DNA from: Jacaranda mimosifolia | Lineage: Eukaryota > Streptophyta > Magnoliopsida > Lamiales > Bignoniaceae | DNA length: 64,000 nucleotides | Reading direction: 5' to 3' | NCBI GenBank assembly: GCA_018894105.1 | Contig: CM032123.1 | Span: 24,405,744 to 24,469,743 of the forward strand | Shown: positions 1 to 12,800 of the stretch, in pieces | How the letters are laid out: every line of letters begins with the position of its first letter | Position numbering within the stretch: position 1 is the stretch's first letter | Made by a program: the position numbers and the translations under genes | Notes under the pieces: model-generated | What the model was told of the DNA's origin: nothing | What the model saw: the letters and a program-made list of their open reading frames with translations, nothing else | Database searches by the model: none

Positions 1-465
1 TTCCCTACTGACGTGAAGTGCTGGCTGATTCGCAGGGCCTCGCACCACTTTCTCGTGCTTTTACTTTGGAACTGAGTGCCATTACCCAAGATCAGGACTT
101 TAGGCAAACTGAATCGACAAATTATGTTTTTCCAAATGAAGCTCTTGATGGCCGCGCTGGTGATTTTCGGAATTGCTTCGGCTTCGACCCATTTAGTGAA
201 GTACTCGACCACCACGATGATGAACTTTCATTGACCCGATGCCTTTGGGAGAGATCCAACTATGTCGATCCCCCACTGGTCGAATGGCCATGTGATCTGG
301 ACGTTGACTATTGATGTGGCTGATTGGTGTGGTATTTCGAGTGTATCTGGCATGATGGGCATTTTCTGGCGAAGTCGACTGAGTCTTACAATAGGGTGGG
401 CTAAAAAAAATCATAACGGACCATTTTGTGGGCCAAAGACCGACCTCCAGAATGGTTGCCACAGA
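1..465 (-). pseudogene. gypsy integrase fragment (zinc-binding region and start of core)
   Basis: Minus-strand frames contain the usual integrase run: a linker matching the NHxGGRSLAHK type, an FFWPT-like box, a degenerate CxxC (CPSCQ) near 345-370, then a WISPKGIG stretch leading to a KWVEAE-like core near 180-230. The pieces sit in different frames, so at least two frameshifts separate them. The core continues off the window at base 1. This is the gypsy integrase that would join cDNA to host DNA; it is non-functional here. Confidence 0.75.
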
Positions 466-950
466 TGCCAGCGTAGATCTCGTGTAGCACTTCGTTTGTC
501 TTTTCGGATGTTAGGCATTTAAGTAGTGGTTCTAAGATCGACCTCCTGTAGAGTTGTCCGTGTTCGTCAAGAATGAACTTGGCTGCTTGCTCTCTAAGCC
601 GGCGGGCCTCTGTCTCTATGTCGGGGATGGTCCCCTGACTCAGGTAGAGTTTGATCGGGTCTTGCTAGGAAGGAGGTGTCTCTTCGACGTAACCGATGAG
701 GTTATGATCGATGATTTGGATGCATGGTTTGCTGGCCACCAAGAACGTTATGATTCTTTCCCTGGTTCCTTTCATCGAACTGGCTAGCTTTGAAAGTGTA
801 TCTGCCCATTCGTTCTCCGCTTGGGGGACCTGGCTTAAGGTGAAACTTTTGAATGACTATTGTAATTATTTTACTTCAGTCAGATATTGGCCCATTTTGG
901 CCTCTTTGGCTTCAAAATTGCCTTCGACCTGCTTCACGACCAGTTGGGAA

Positions 951-1600
951 TCAATGATCTCTACCAGCCGCTCGACACCCGGAGCTGCTGTTCATTCCAG
1001 CAATAAGAGCTTTATATTCTGCTTTGTTTTTGGTGATCGGGAAGTCGAGCTTTATTGCAAAATCATACTCCTTGGCAAGTGGGGAACGAAGAGAAATACC
1101 TATTCCACCTCCCGATGAGGTTGTCGAACCATCGACGTGCAACGTCCAAACTGAGGAGTTCTCAACTATTTGGTTCGGGAGATCGAGTCTCTCGGCGAAA
1201 AAGTTGGCCAGGACTTGTGCTTTTATGGTTGCTCGCGGTTGGAATATGACGTCGAACTCTCCGAGCTCGATGGCCCATTTCGTGAGTCGACCTGAAGTGT
1301 CGGGCTTTGACAAAACTTACTTTAATGTTTGATTCGTCAAGACCATGATCGCGTGGGACTAGAAGTAAGGTCGTAGCTTCCGTGTTTGGCGAGGGCAAAC
1401 TTCTCGATCTCCAGGTAATTGTGTTCTGGCTCGTGCAGGGCCTTACTGCAGTAATACACCGGTCGATGAGTTCCGTCTCTCGTCGATATCAATACTGAGC
1501 TAATTAAGGTGGCATAGACGGCCAAGTAAAGCTGTAAAACTTCTCCCAGCTCGGGCTTTGCGAGCATGGGTGGCCTAGGTCGACTAGGTGGTCCTCAGCT
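951..1600 (-). pseudogene. gypsy RNase H domain, frameshifted
   Basis: On the minus strand 1567-1337 reads GEVLQLYLAVYATLISSVL followed by RPVYYCSKALHEPEHNYLEIEKFALA, the connection/RNase H start of Tat-type pol. From 1313-951 another frame reads LTKWAIELGEFDVIFQPR, then WTLHVDGSTTSSGGGIGISL and KNKAEYKALIAGM, the core of the second RNase H-like domain with the Asp of HVDGS and the Glu of AEYKAL. At least one frameshift separates the two. The role would be RNA removal from RNA:DNA hybrids during reverse transcription. Confidence 0.85.
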
Positions 1601-2010
1601 TTCTTTTTTTTTACCCTAGATTGTCCGATCTCATTTTTGAACATAAAGTGACCAATCGTTAGTATGTTGCCCCTGCATTCTTGAGCCCGAAGGGCATTAC
1701 CAAGAAGCAGTATACTCCATTGGGGATGACAAAAGAGGTCTTATCCCTGTCCTCGGGTGCCATGAATATTTGATAATAACCTTGTAAGGCATCCATCATG
1801 CTCAACAATTCGCAACCAGCGGTGGAATCGACTAATAAATTTATACGAGGCAGGGGATAAGGATCCTTAGGACAAGCTTTATTTAAATTAGTGAAATCAT
1901 TACACATGCGCCATTTTCCCTCATTCTTAGGGACGAGTACAACATTACAAAGCTAAGAGGGGTAATGAATTTCTATAATGTATCCTGCCTCTAAAAGCTT
2001 GCTACCTCAT
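1601..2010 (-). pseudogene. gypsy reverse transcriptase fragment lacking the catalytic YxDD box
   Basis: On the minus strand 1907-1659 reads CNDFTNLNKACPKDPYPLPR, then LLSMMDALQGYYQIFMAPED and MPFGLKNAGATY, the fingers and first palm block of gypsy RT with the first catalytic Asp (MMDAL). Upstream (2000-1908) the frame is degenerate but ends NVVLVPKNEGKWRM. After GATY the frame breaks, runs to NEIGQ, and then goes straight to an AEDHLVDL block without the usual YVDD palm motif. The thumb and connection segment is also missing, because the RNase H region follows at once. Confidence 0.85.
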
Positions 2011-2511
2011 CCTCAATGATTTGGGACCTCTCAGCATTGAAATTTCTTGTCTTCTGTCATACTGGTTTGTGGGCAGGGTCTACGTTAAGTCGATGGACGA
2101 TAACACCTGGGTCAATTCCTTGGAGATCGGCAGCTTTCTAAGTGAACACATTGATGTTACGTTGAAGGAAATAGACCATAAGGTATTCCAAGTGGTTGCC
2201 CATATCGCTTCTGACCTGGGTGGTCTTGTCGTGGTTTCTAGGTTCCAGCTTTATTTTTTTGAATTCCCCGACGGGCTCAACCCGAGTGTCTTCCAACTTT
2301 CTCTTCTTAGATGAAGGTCCCTTCTCGAGTTTTGCTACAGGGGTGTCCCCCAAGGGCTTCAGTTGAGCTCGCTTCTTCTATTCGTTGGACTTTATGGAAA
2401 TAGTATAGCAGCGTCATGCGTCTTTAAGATTGCATAAACATTATCCTACTCTTGCTGGGGTCGGGAACTTGATCTTCATGTGGTAAGTGGAAATGATAAA
2501 CCTGAAGTCGT

Positions 2512-2766
2512 TTAGGGCAGGTTGACATTATAGGCAAATGGAGCGTTGACGACCAAGTAGTTGATCATCAAGGTTCTGCTTTGGGGACTTTGTCCAAATG
2601 TAGTGGAGAGGTTAATAGATCCTTCTAAAATGATCTCAGACCCCTCAAATCCGACCAACGGCTTTCTGACTAGATCCAACTTTAATTCCCCCAACTTCAT
2701 TATGTTCAAGGTGGACAAGAATATGATGTTCACGAAGCTGCCATTGTCGACCAAGATCTTTCTCAC
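2512..2766 (-). pseudogene. gypsy aspartic protease region
   Basis: The frame starts RKILVDNGSFVNIIF; this matches the VDNGSSxDI active-site strand found in Tat-type retroelement proteases, where the catalytic Asp sits in D-N-G-S. It continues with a GFEGSEIILEGSINLSTTFG flap-like segment. It would mature the Gag-Pol polyprotein. The surrounding linker (2010-2511 and 2767-3247) is continuous pol/gag-pol sequence with many stops, in which I could assign no further domain. Confidence 0.7.
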
Positions 2767-3247
2767 CTCGAAGTTGGCTATTTAGAGTGTTATCATAATA
2801 GGGCAGTCTATTTTTTTGTCGACTCCCTTGTTCTCTATATGGTTGAGGTTGGAGTCGGTGAAGGAGATTAGCTCTGCGCTGGTTAAGAGCTGGAAAACCG
2901 TCTCGACCTTGGCTGATTTGGTCAACTCTAGCTTTCTTTGAGTCTTCTTCCTTGCGGACCTTGAATCCCTCCAGTGGGACCTACTACAATCATGTCAATG
3001 ACTCCTCGAATGGGTGGGTGGGGTTCCTAGACAGGTCTTTTTCCTTTATCTTCTCTTCTCGGGCTAGCCGACCTTTCTCTACGAGGAGTCCGGTCGGTTT
3101 TGCCCTCTTCACGCCTGGCCTGCTCGTCGACGTATTTTTTCAGATGGCCCTACCTGATCAGTCTTTCAATCTCATCATGCAAGTTGAAACAATCCTATGT
3201 GTCATGCCCTTTTTGCTTATGGAAGTAGTAGTATTTTTTTAATTTTT

Positions 3248-4597
3248 TCATGGCTTCAGTCTCGGTAAGCTTCTTGGGCCTTTTGAGCAAGTTGTCATGC
3301 TGAATAGCAAACAACACAACACCTCATTCCTCGGAAGGTTGAGCGGAGTGTAGTCATGGAAGTGTTTGATGCGGGATAGATGTCCCTCTCTGACTTGACG
3401 ATCATCTCTCTCCTTGTTTTTCTTCTTCTTGACCTCAAGATTGGCATATTTCAATTTATTCATTTCCTCTTGAGTCATGTATCTTTCTGCGAGGTCGAGG
3501 AGCTCCTCCATCGACCTGGGCTGCTCATGTACCAATACATTGGCACATTTCTTGTGTCTAAGGCCCAAAAATAATACGTCGATCAGGAACTCGATCTTCA
3601 GACTATCAATTTTTAACACCTCCGTGTTGAATTTGGTAAAAAAGTCTTGGAGGGATTCTCCGTCATTTTGTTTCATCGTGTGCAAATGGGTGTGAGGGAG
3701 TTTTACCTTCCTTCTACTCGCAAATTAGTGCAAAAACTTATTGCACAACTGGTCGTATGAGTATATCGACACTGGTTCCAGCTTCATGAACCAGTCAAGT
3801 GCTATTCCCTAAAAAGTGGTCACCAACATCTTGGCATGGATGTACTCACTGTGCCCGTGCAGCTGCATCATGTGCTCGAATTGCATTAGATGTTCGTTTG
3901 GGTCCAACGAGCCATCATATTGGGGCAAGCCCGTTGGAATCTTGGCGTCGACAGTAATGCGCTCATTGATGATATCCTGGACGAAGGGGGAATCTCTCTC
4001 TCTTCGGAACCTCTGCGGTCCCTCTTGATGGTGAAATTTCTCCGTGTTTCTCCTCGAGATCTCTTCCAGCTGTTGGTTTAGCTGTTGGACCTGGTGGAAC
4101 ATTTCTTCCCACTCCTCCCTATCGGCTTGGGATGCATTTTTGTTCAAGTGGGGTATCGAGCGCTCGACCCTATCACGCTACGGGGCTTAAATGGGTCGAA
4201 CACCATGGTCAACGGAATTCGGGACCTCTTCACGGGGCAGGGACTGAGCCATTTCCCTTGGAAAACAGCCTGGGCTTACTTCACACCACGAGGGGGGCCT
4301 TCTGGACTCTGGTCGCTCCTGGTTTTCTCTTGACTGTCTCTCCTCCGGAGCTACGGGTTGCGGTGTTGCACTGGCCGCTGGCTCCAGTTGGGCGGTATGT
4401 TGATTCAGAGTCGCGGATAGTTGAGCTGAAATCTGCTCACTGATGAGCTGCATCAGTTGGGGTATGCTCAAGGTGACCACTTGTTCTGGCTGGGCGCTCG
4501 ATCCGGGGGCGCCAACTTCTTGCTGGAGTCTAGGAGGGGGAGAGCTGGATCTCCTATTTTCTTCTCTTTCTGAAGGGGCTCGCCTGGTGTTCACCAT
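3248..4597 (-). pseudogene. gypsy gag, three broken segments
   Basis: The likely start is the MVNTRRAP methionine at 4597, 15-25 bases inside the PBS. The first segment (to 4187) is a Ser/Pro/Gln-rich N-terminal arm. The second (4147-3809) has a coiled-coil-like EEWEEMFHQVQQLNQQLEEISRR run followed by the capsid-like part PQYDGSLDPNEHLMQFEHMM. The third (3685-3248) has QNDGESLQDFFTKFNTEVLK and the YMTQEEM block, both usual in plant gypsy Gag. Gag would form the virus-like particle. Frame changes between the segments make it a pseudogene. Confidence 0.85.
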
Positions 4598-4621
4598 TTT
4601 CGATGGCGGACTCGCTTTTCC

Positions 4622-4636
4622 CACAGACGGCGCCAA
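4622..4636 (-). other. gypsy primer-binding site
   Basis: On the minus strand TGGCGCCGTCTG begins one to two bases inside the LTR end (4638). This is the standard PBS of plant Tat-type gypsy elements and fixes the 5' LTR boundary. Confidence 0.85.
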
Positions 4637-4637
4637 A

Positions 4638-5369
4638 TGATGAGGGTGAAATCCGTTTGAAGTTAGATTAGATGATAAGTTTCGAAGGGTTCAACCTTGG
4701 TGGTCGATATATGGAGGTAATTGGGCCGAGTCCTACAATCACGAGCAAATGTCAGGCTAGTCGATATGCCTTCGGCTTAGGCTCTCCGATGCTCAATTTA
4801 GTATGAGGTCGAATATATAACGAATAGAGTGAGGGCTTTGTGCATATAGAATGGCATACCTTTGAGGGGTTAGAGTGAGGGTATTTATAGCCTTCTCTCA
4901 GCGGGAATTTGTCTGAAAAGCCCTTGACTTGTTGTAATAGTTATTGTCCTTGCCTGGGGGCCATTAAGTCATCACCCACCCTTGTACTATTCCAGGTAGC
5001 AGGCCCTCCAGGTTTTGTGGACAAAATAGAACACTGTATTTGCGCCTCCTCTCTGGTGTGGCAGCATGGGCGGTACTGGGGCAGCATGTGCCATTAATGC
5101 AAAGGCATGCTGCATGTTAGGGTATTTAATGCGGCAGAGGCAATGACACGCCAAATCGACCTCCCTGGTCGATCTATCGCAGGCATGGCGCTTATGGGCT
5201 GGACGAGCAGTGCGGTCGAGGTATCGATCAGTGGCCTGGCCTTCGAACGGTGTCGATCTGTATGGTGGACTGGGGTCATCCGACGTCGGTAGCATAATTG
5301 GGCCCAGTGTATGAGGTGGCCCCTGGGCCTGTGGTCTTTGGGCCGAGCGTATTGGACTATCCCATATCA
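4638..5369 (-). repeat. 5' LTR of the left gypsy element
   Basis: On the minus strand the LTR begins TGATATGGG at 5369 and ends CCTCATCA at 4638, a short TGAT/ATCA inverted terminal repeat that abuts the PBS. Length is 732 bp. The partner LTR is outside the window, so the outer boundary is set from the TG/CA rule only. The five bases after it, TTGTC (5370-5374), would be the target duplication. Confidence 0.75.
4882..4889 (-). promoter_or_regulatory. TATA box in gypsy LTR
   Basis: Minus-strand TATAAATA lies 480 bp from the LTR start, the expected U3 position for the element's promoter. Confidence 0.5.
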
Positions 5370-6886
5370 TTGTCCATTTAAAAAAATTTTATTATTCAAT
5401 TTTTTTGAGCTTGTGCTTTATAAAGAAAACTTCTATCAGTATGATAAACTAATTTATAGCCAAGGTGATCAAGAGATAACAAATATGTTAAAATGTTTCA
5501 CATGAGCTTTTTGTAAGTTTCAAGTTTATCTATTACTCTCAATTCTTATTTTAGAGAGTCATCATATTCGTCTTAAACAACCACCCATAGGACATACTTC
5601 AACGATTCATTTGGTAGATATAAAACTGCATTTATATACAGTGGAATGATGGTCCATATTTAGGGTTTTGAAATCCACAGGGGGCAAAAATGAAAATAAG
5701 CAAAATATCTAATATCCTTCTTATAAAATTGTAAAAAAGGGATAAAAACAAAAGCACAATATTTTATTAAATGATAACTTAGAAGATTCTCATACACAAC
5801 TCCCCCTTTTTGAATATAAATCACTTTTTAATAAACAAATAACAGAAACGTTGGCCAACAAATGATCTGTCCAAAGGCACACTAGGATAGTAGTATTATT
5901 CAGATGTGGGGCTTTTGTTTTCCTATCAATGGTATATATATGTATATGTGTATCTGTTATCTTTATGTATGTATATATGTGGTGTGGGTGAGGCACAGTA
6001 ATAGAACCAACACCATGTCAAGGTCTGCATCAAATTCAATCATGGAGTGGGGCTTTCTTTACTGTCTTGGGAGTTGGGGGCTGAGGCCTGAGGAGTCAAT
6101 TATATACTCTGTTTCCCTTTTATTAGTCTTTTCAAAGAAACAATCCTCTAACCATTTCATGACTTCTCCCATGTTCGGAAACCCAAACTTTTGATACTTC
6201 CCAGGCGATCTCCCCCCATTATCCATCTTGCAAGCCTAATAATTTCTATAAAAAAGTTTGCCTTTTTACCCATCTGGATTTTTGCTTAGCATTAAATACC
6301 CGCATTGCACCTTTTTTCCTTTGGTCTTGTTCAGCTGTACCTATCAGTTATTTCCTAACATTTTTCAATTATTTTTACAATTGAACTTTTACATTTGCCC
6401 TGAAATTTACTAAAAATATATGAACCCAATAGCCTCTTCATTTCAAGTCCGCCCTCCCTCATCTGCAATTTTGGGTTAAGCTTTCTCCTTTTGTTGACTG
6501 TTTGTTCCCCAAGCTTGAATCTTAAATTCCTTATTCTTGAAAACTCTTCCATTTTTCTTTTATCACAAATTTTTGGGAATGCCCTTTTGGTGACAAAATA
6601 TAATAGGTCAACTCTTACATCTGATTTCTTGGTCTGAATTTTTGTTCTATCAAGAAGCACCGCCCATTCGGTCTTCTGATCTGTTTGTTTCAATACAGTG
6701 CGTATTGATTTACCATTTTTTATTTTTTTTGTTTGTTCTTAATGATTTATATATATTTGACGTGATGTGTTCATTCCCATCTGAACCAGTATTGGGGGGA
6801 ACCCATTACAAGAAATTATACAGGGAATCTTGAAATTTCATCTGGGATTTTTCTCAAAGTGATGCATAAGGAAAAACTTGTGAAAA
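5370..6886 (+). other. Upstream region and 5' leader of the DUF936 gene
   Basis: No coding region is supported here. The stretch is AT-rich and has several TATA-like runs (for example around 5933-5945 and 6290-6299), none of which I can assign as the core promoter. A pyrimidine-rich stretch precedes TTATACAG near 6820, which could be a 5'-UTR splice acceptor. An ATG at 6862 opens a short frame that overlaps the main start. Confidence 0.4.
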
Positions 6887-9800
6887 ATGGCAACTTTGGT
6901 CCCTGGAGTTCTTCTAAAGCTACTGCAGCACATGAATACAGATGTGAAGGTTGCAGGGGAGCACCGGTCCTCTCTACTGCAAGTGGTGAGCATTGTTCCT
7001 GCACTAGCAGGGGGGGAGCTCTTCCCAAACCAAGGTTTTTACCTCAAGGTATCTGACTCTTCTCATGCTACTTATGTATCTCTACCTGATGAGCATGATG
7101 ATCTAATTCTTAGTGATAAGATTCAATTGGGTCAGTTTATACATGTCGAGAGGCTAGAGGCTGCCTCCCCTGTGCCTATTCTGAGAGGGGTTAGGCCAGT
7201 CCCAGGCCGTCACCCTTGTGTGGGAACCCCTGAAGATATAGTTGCTACGCATTCTTTAGGATTCCTCAACAACAACGCTAATTCATCTTCGGGTTTGAAA
7301 CCAATAGACAAGAATAAATCAGCATCAAAGTTGTTGAGCAATGTAGCAGTGAAGGATGTTAAATCCTCGCCTTCAAGATTGAATGGTACTTCTAAAGAAG
7401 AAAAATTGGACAAGAAGACTCCTGGATTGACTCGATCCAAGTCTCAGCTATCAAAGATAGCTTTGTCTTTGGATCTGAGGAAGGAATCTGTTGGAAAATC
7501 GAAGTCCTCAGGCTCCAGGTCCATACCCACATCTCCAACTAGTTGTTATTCGTTGCCAACTTCTTTTGAGAAGTTTGCAAATGGTGTTAAGCAGCAAGCC
7601 AAGATCAAGGGGCTGGAGAGGTTGGAAAAAGCAACTACTACTGTGGGGTTAAAAGAAAAGCCAAGCCCTGGTCGTGGGGCAAGCCCAACTGGAAAGAAGT
7701 TGCCCGGTGGGAATTTGATGAAGAATATTGTTCAAGGACTTGAATTGGGCCCTAAAGCCTTGAGAAAGAGCTGGGAGGGGACTATGGATGCCAAAAGTAG
7801 GGAAAGCCCCCGGTTGAAGGTTAACAAGCAGGATTTGAAGTCAGAAGGACGGAGCAATTCTGTAAGTTTTTCCTTTTTTTTTTTTGTGGTGACAGTCTTT
7901 TCTTTATAATGTCTGGACATGTAAATCTATTGCAGTTGTAAAGGAAGACAAATAAAAGGGAGGCAACTTAAAAATGCTATGACAACTTGTGATCAGATTT
8001 TTCTAGTGGAAAACTTATCAATAGTAAAAGAGCAGATGCCCCTTTCCTGTTTGGTCTGAAACAAAATTAATGCCTCTGACCAGTTTAGCCACAAATGGAG
8101 AAATATATTGCTAGTTATTGGTTTTTCTAATTATATAGATAAAGAAATTGATCCACTTGCATTGAAGGGCAATATTATTTTGCGGACTTAGACAGTCTGG
8201 ACGGCTTCAGACTTCTTATCAATAATCTATGAGCTGTTTCTTCATTTTTTCTGTTGTTTTATATGGTCTGCGAACTGATATATGGTCTTTCGAAGAATAG
8301 TCTTTCATTTCCACCTTATTCCCTCTATGTGCAGACACCACGGAAATCAACGAGTGAAAGGTTGCCATCTAAAGAAGATAATAAGATTATATCTTCAAAA
8401 TCTATCAGAGAGGAAAGTAAGGTAAGTGCATTTGTGAAGAAACCTTCTATCAATGGAGATACACCTGATATTGTTAAGTCAGCTTCTGTTGGAAAGAAGT
8501 CATCTGGAGAGGTTGCCAATAATGGACTTCCAGGAAATTTGGTCAAGGTTTCTCTTAGTAATCGGCAACTAACAGATGCAAGTGTTTCGTGGGGCTCACT
8601 GCCATCTTCTCTTGCAAAGCTTGGGAAGGTACCATTTTTGTCAATTCAGCATTATTTTGCCAGCAACTTGGTGTAAACCTTGGAACCTTACAAGTTGCTT
8701 TTGCAAATTACAGTTTCTTTACATGTCTTGAAGTTGTCTTCCTGGTTCCTGGTGATATATGTTTAACCCCTAAATAATGTATCAGGAATAGTTATAAAAT
8801 GCTTTCGATCATTTGTTATGTTTCATTGAACAGAATTTATGTGTGAGAAAAATGGTTATCATTTAAGTCAAATGTTCTTGAATGACAATTAACAGTACAT
8901 ACTGAAATTGAAGAAATGCAATCTTCCATGATAAATTGGGATGACTTTGGAATTTGTGGAGTTTCTTTTGGCTTAAGATTCTTTTCTTTCACCCATGAGA
9001 AAATATTTCAGCTGAGTTTCATCCTTGTTGGCTCATTTAGTTTTTTGTTGAATGAACTACTTTCTGAGGCTCTCAGGGCATACATTTGACTGATTTCTGA
9101 TTGTGGAAACTCTCTGACCTGAATAACCAGGAAGTCTTGAAGCACAGAGACGCTGCACAGAAAGCTGCTATAGAAGCAATGCAAGAAGCTTCAATTGCAG
9201 AAACGCTGCTTCGATGTTTAAGGTATTTCTCTAAAATGATTTGAGAAAATGATCAATTTCTTTCAACTGAAGCTATAGAGTGGAATATATGCGATTATCA
9301 ATTCCCAGTTTATTTTTTGGAAGCATATCTGCAGTTGCAACAATTTTTTTCTTAAAGCGAAATTTGAATTTGTTCTGGGCACGCATTTTGAACGGTTTCT
9401 GTATGCTTGCCTTGTCGAGCATTTAACTGGTCCTGTATGCTTGCATTATCAGTTTTGGAGTTTGATGCAGTTCTGATCGAATCTGCATGGTATCATTTAG
9501 TTATGGGAAGCATGCTAGCTAAGTAACACTAGATCTACAGTTGCACATCAAGTCTATATTAACCTAGAAAATATTGTTGTCATGAATTGTTTCTCCAGCA
9601 TTGTTAGGCAATGCCAGCTCTGTTATTAGCAATTTTAATATATATTGACATAGAAATTGTTGTCATGAATTCTGTGTCTTCAGACAACAAAACCATTCGG
9701 CCAACATTGCATGCAAATAGCTTAAAAGATTCTGAAAGCGACCTTGTATCTTTGTCACACTCGTTGTAAAGGACCTCAGACCTGAATTTGGAGAATAATT

Positions 9801-12800
9801 CTGGTGTACACATATCGTGAAGAAAATACTGTATAACTTCCATCAGTTTCTTGGTCACTCTCAGTCTCTGATGTGGAAGACTTATCATTATAAGACATAG
9901 TTCTTTATGCCAGCCAGCACATTTACATTAAGGCTGTTATTTTGCCTATACTTTTTAACATCACATGACTACTCACTCTAGTAGGTCGCATGGATACTCT
10001 AATCATTTTCGAGAAGAGCTGATTTGGAGTGGAACTTGAGTGTTAAGATGCTCAATGAGCTTCAGTTTGGTTTATCTCTTTCTTTCCTTTTGTTGAACAG
10101 TTCATCATGGGCAAGGTGTAGGTCCTGTAGGATGGCTTTGTTTGGACGGAAGCTTTTCTAACCCCAGCCTATTTCAAAAGCTACATTCATTCTTTTCCCC
10201 CATTTTGTATTAAGCAAATGAAAAAGAAAATGAACCTGTTGTTCTGTTCTTATAATCTGGCCATCGCTCAGGCGCTACCTGAATGCTGTGGATATCCATT
10301 TCCAACTAGGTTTCTGGAATTTATGCATCATAATTCTTCATGCCTAGACAATAAAACTCCATGTGCAGAGTGGATATTTTTATTTGAACATTTTCTGCTG
10401 AGAAGTACTTTTTCACCGTGCTGGGTCAAATTTTCTACTCACATTTTTGTCCCTCTTTGGCTAAAGAATCATTGATGAGAAATCTGGAGAGTTTATTTTT
10501 GCAACTTGGCATGCATGATTGTAGAGCATCACAGAGAGAAGATATGCAGTTGGTTCTTTCTGGTATATCAGCATTTGGGAGAATAGAACAAGGATGTAGG
10601 AAGAACTTGGGTTCCTACTTACCTGGTCTGTGTTCTAGGAAACTTAAAAGAAAAGGTTGGGAAGCCTAAGAAGGTAATCAGTGACTCATACAGGTTGTTA
10701 TGCCGCTGAATTTGTTCGCTAGGGTCATCAAGGATGAGATTATAGTGTAAGATTTATTTCCACCGTCCTGTAACTCTGCTTGACCTAATGTAGTGGGTTT
10801 CATATTCCTCCAGTGGGAAACAGATTGCATTAGCAGATAACTGCCTTTGACTTTTTTACGCATGATCAACCAAAAAGTGGTCCTAGATGTTGAACTGTTT
10901 CCCACTAACATGATTAAGTCTTACAAAAACCAAGTGCACTCTAATGCAAAGAGTATGTATCTGTTCCGTACCTAACTCCCCCCGTGCCTTCCCAAAAGTG
11001 TCATATAATGAAAAACCTAATAAAATATGAAAGGACAGGTCAACAGTATGACAGCCAACACATTTGTACTGGTTGTAAGCACAACTGAAATCTAGCACTT
11101 GTGCTGCCTGCCCAAATGTTAATTCACTCTAGTGACATTCACTGCATCATTCTCAGCTCTGCACCAAATTCTGCTTTGTCGACCTTGTAGTCATGATTTT
11201 GAGGAGTTTTATTACTTATTTGCTGAAATACTTTGGTGCAATTTAGAGTGATCGATACCATAAAATATCAAATTTTACCATACTTTGGCACCTACAGTTT
11301 GTTGAGTATATCCTCTCTTATCAGTATTGAAAAGTTTTTAACACCTAAGATGCTTGAACTATTTCCTTTTTGTCTTGGTGAAATCATGTTATGCAATGAA
11401 CTTGAGAAAGTGTTATGCACAATAAAGTAACTTAAATTCTCTGATCTACAAGGAAAATAATATACAGTGTCCTGTTTTATGTTCTTACCTGTGTTGTGAT
11501 AACTTGAATCAGTTACGGGAGATTCACCAGTTTCTGTAGATCATGAGAGCAGCTATTATGATTGTCATTATTTCTTATGATATTAAATGACATCTCATTC
11601 ACATCCAGTGGTATTATCATTATGATTATTTCTGTGAATAGCTCTGCCTAGATGCCGCAGCATCTTTAGATCACATGAGCAGCTGTTACGCTAGATTCTC
11701 TAAGAATGAGTTTAGTGAGTGAAAAGACGCCAAAATTGTAACTAAAGTATAATCTAGGCATCGTCAAAATATGTATCTGTCCCATTTCCAAACCGAAGAT
11801 GCTTTTGTTGGTCTGAGTAAATTTTCTAAACTAACGCATCACCTCAGTGCTGCAAGATGCTTCTATTGCTCTGAAGAAACTATCATGCGTGATGCACTGC
11901 TGGTTTCATCTTGCCTCTTAGTGACAAGTTGTTTAGCACTGACCTTTTGGCAATATTCATGTTGAACTGTTATTGTTTTCACATTTTAAAAGCAGCTTCT
12001 TCTCTGACATGAATATAAGGGTAATATGCTCTTTCCATGGGTGGTGTCTCATTTATCAATTAATCCATCTAACTTTGTGCCAGGTCTTTTCCTTTTCCAG
12101 ATCTGTCATTTAGTGGTTATAATGCTGTGTGATGAGATATGAGTTAATGATCTTATTGCTATATCACCAAGACAAACAGGCTTCTAGTACACTCGTGCTA
12201 TAATTTTCTGCTGGTGAAATATTTCATGAGATTAAGTAATTAATGTATAATATATTAAACATGATTCTAGGTCCTGTGGTTGCCCTAACTATTAGGTTTA
12301 CCACAGCCACACCCTTTTCTGATCCTTTAGGTTTGACCTTGTAGCAGTAATTATGACTTGCTGATGTTAGCTGTTGTTTTACCTGCATGATGGTACATCG
12401 CAGGCATTTTGTTGGAAATGCACACGCCTTTTTCTTCCTTCCAAACTTATGCTTTTAGAATGCACATAAAATATTAAATGCATAGAAAAACTTGATAATG
12501 AAAATATTATGGAGACTTCATATTGTGGTAACCAAGCTCAGGCATTTTTAACAAAGCTCTAGTCATAGTCTAAATAAATATTCTGTTTAATGAAATTCTA
12601 TTTGAAATGAGTATGATCAATAAAATATATGATCTTGTTAAGTTCATTGATAACTTATTTCATTTCATCAATACTGAAAACATTTGCAAGGAATGAATGA
12701 AAGGAAATCCACCAACACTACTGATTGAATAAAATATAGAATTAAAATTATTGAATATTTAAAATCTAAGTAATAGTTTAACTAAGTTCTTTCTTGCTCT

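Larger units (their letters stand above)
1..5369 (-). mobile_element. Ty3/gypsy LTR retrotransposon (Tat-type), 5' part, cut by window edge
   Basis: Read on the minus strand the order is LTR (5369-4638), PBS, gag, aspartic protease, RT, RNase H, integrase, which is the Ty3/gypsy order. The PBS TGGCGCCGTCTG and a gag beginning MVNTRRAP are typical of plant Tat-clade elements. The integrase core reaches base 1, so the rest of the element, including the 3' LTR, lies outside the window. Every reading frame is interrupted, so this is a dead copy. The clade is inferred from motifs, not from a tree. Confidence 0.88.

Noticed and set aside
5904..6194. 96-codon plus-strand frame upstream of the DUF936 gene
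   Set aside because: It is low-complexity at the start (ATATATGT repeats), has no known domain, and no homologous frame can be named.
7210..7440. Minus-strand open frames over DUF936 exon 1 (also 7732-7920, 8325-8546 and 16668-16937)
   Set aside because: They are mirror frames of a well-supported coding exon on the plus strand.
9604..9888. 94-codon minus-strand open frame inside intron 3
   Set aside because: No recognisable domain, no splice or promoter context, and composition like the surrounding intron.
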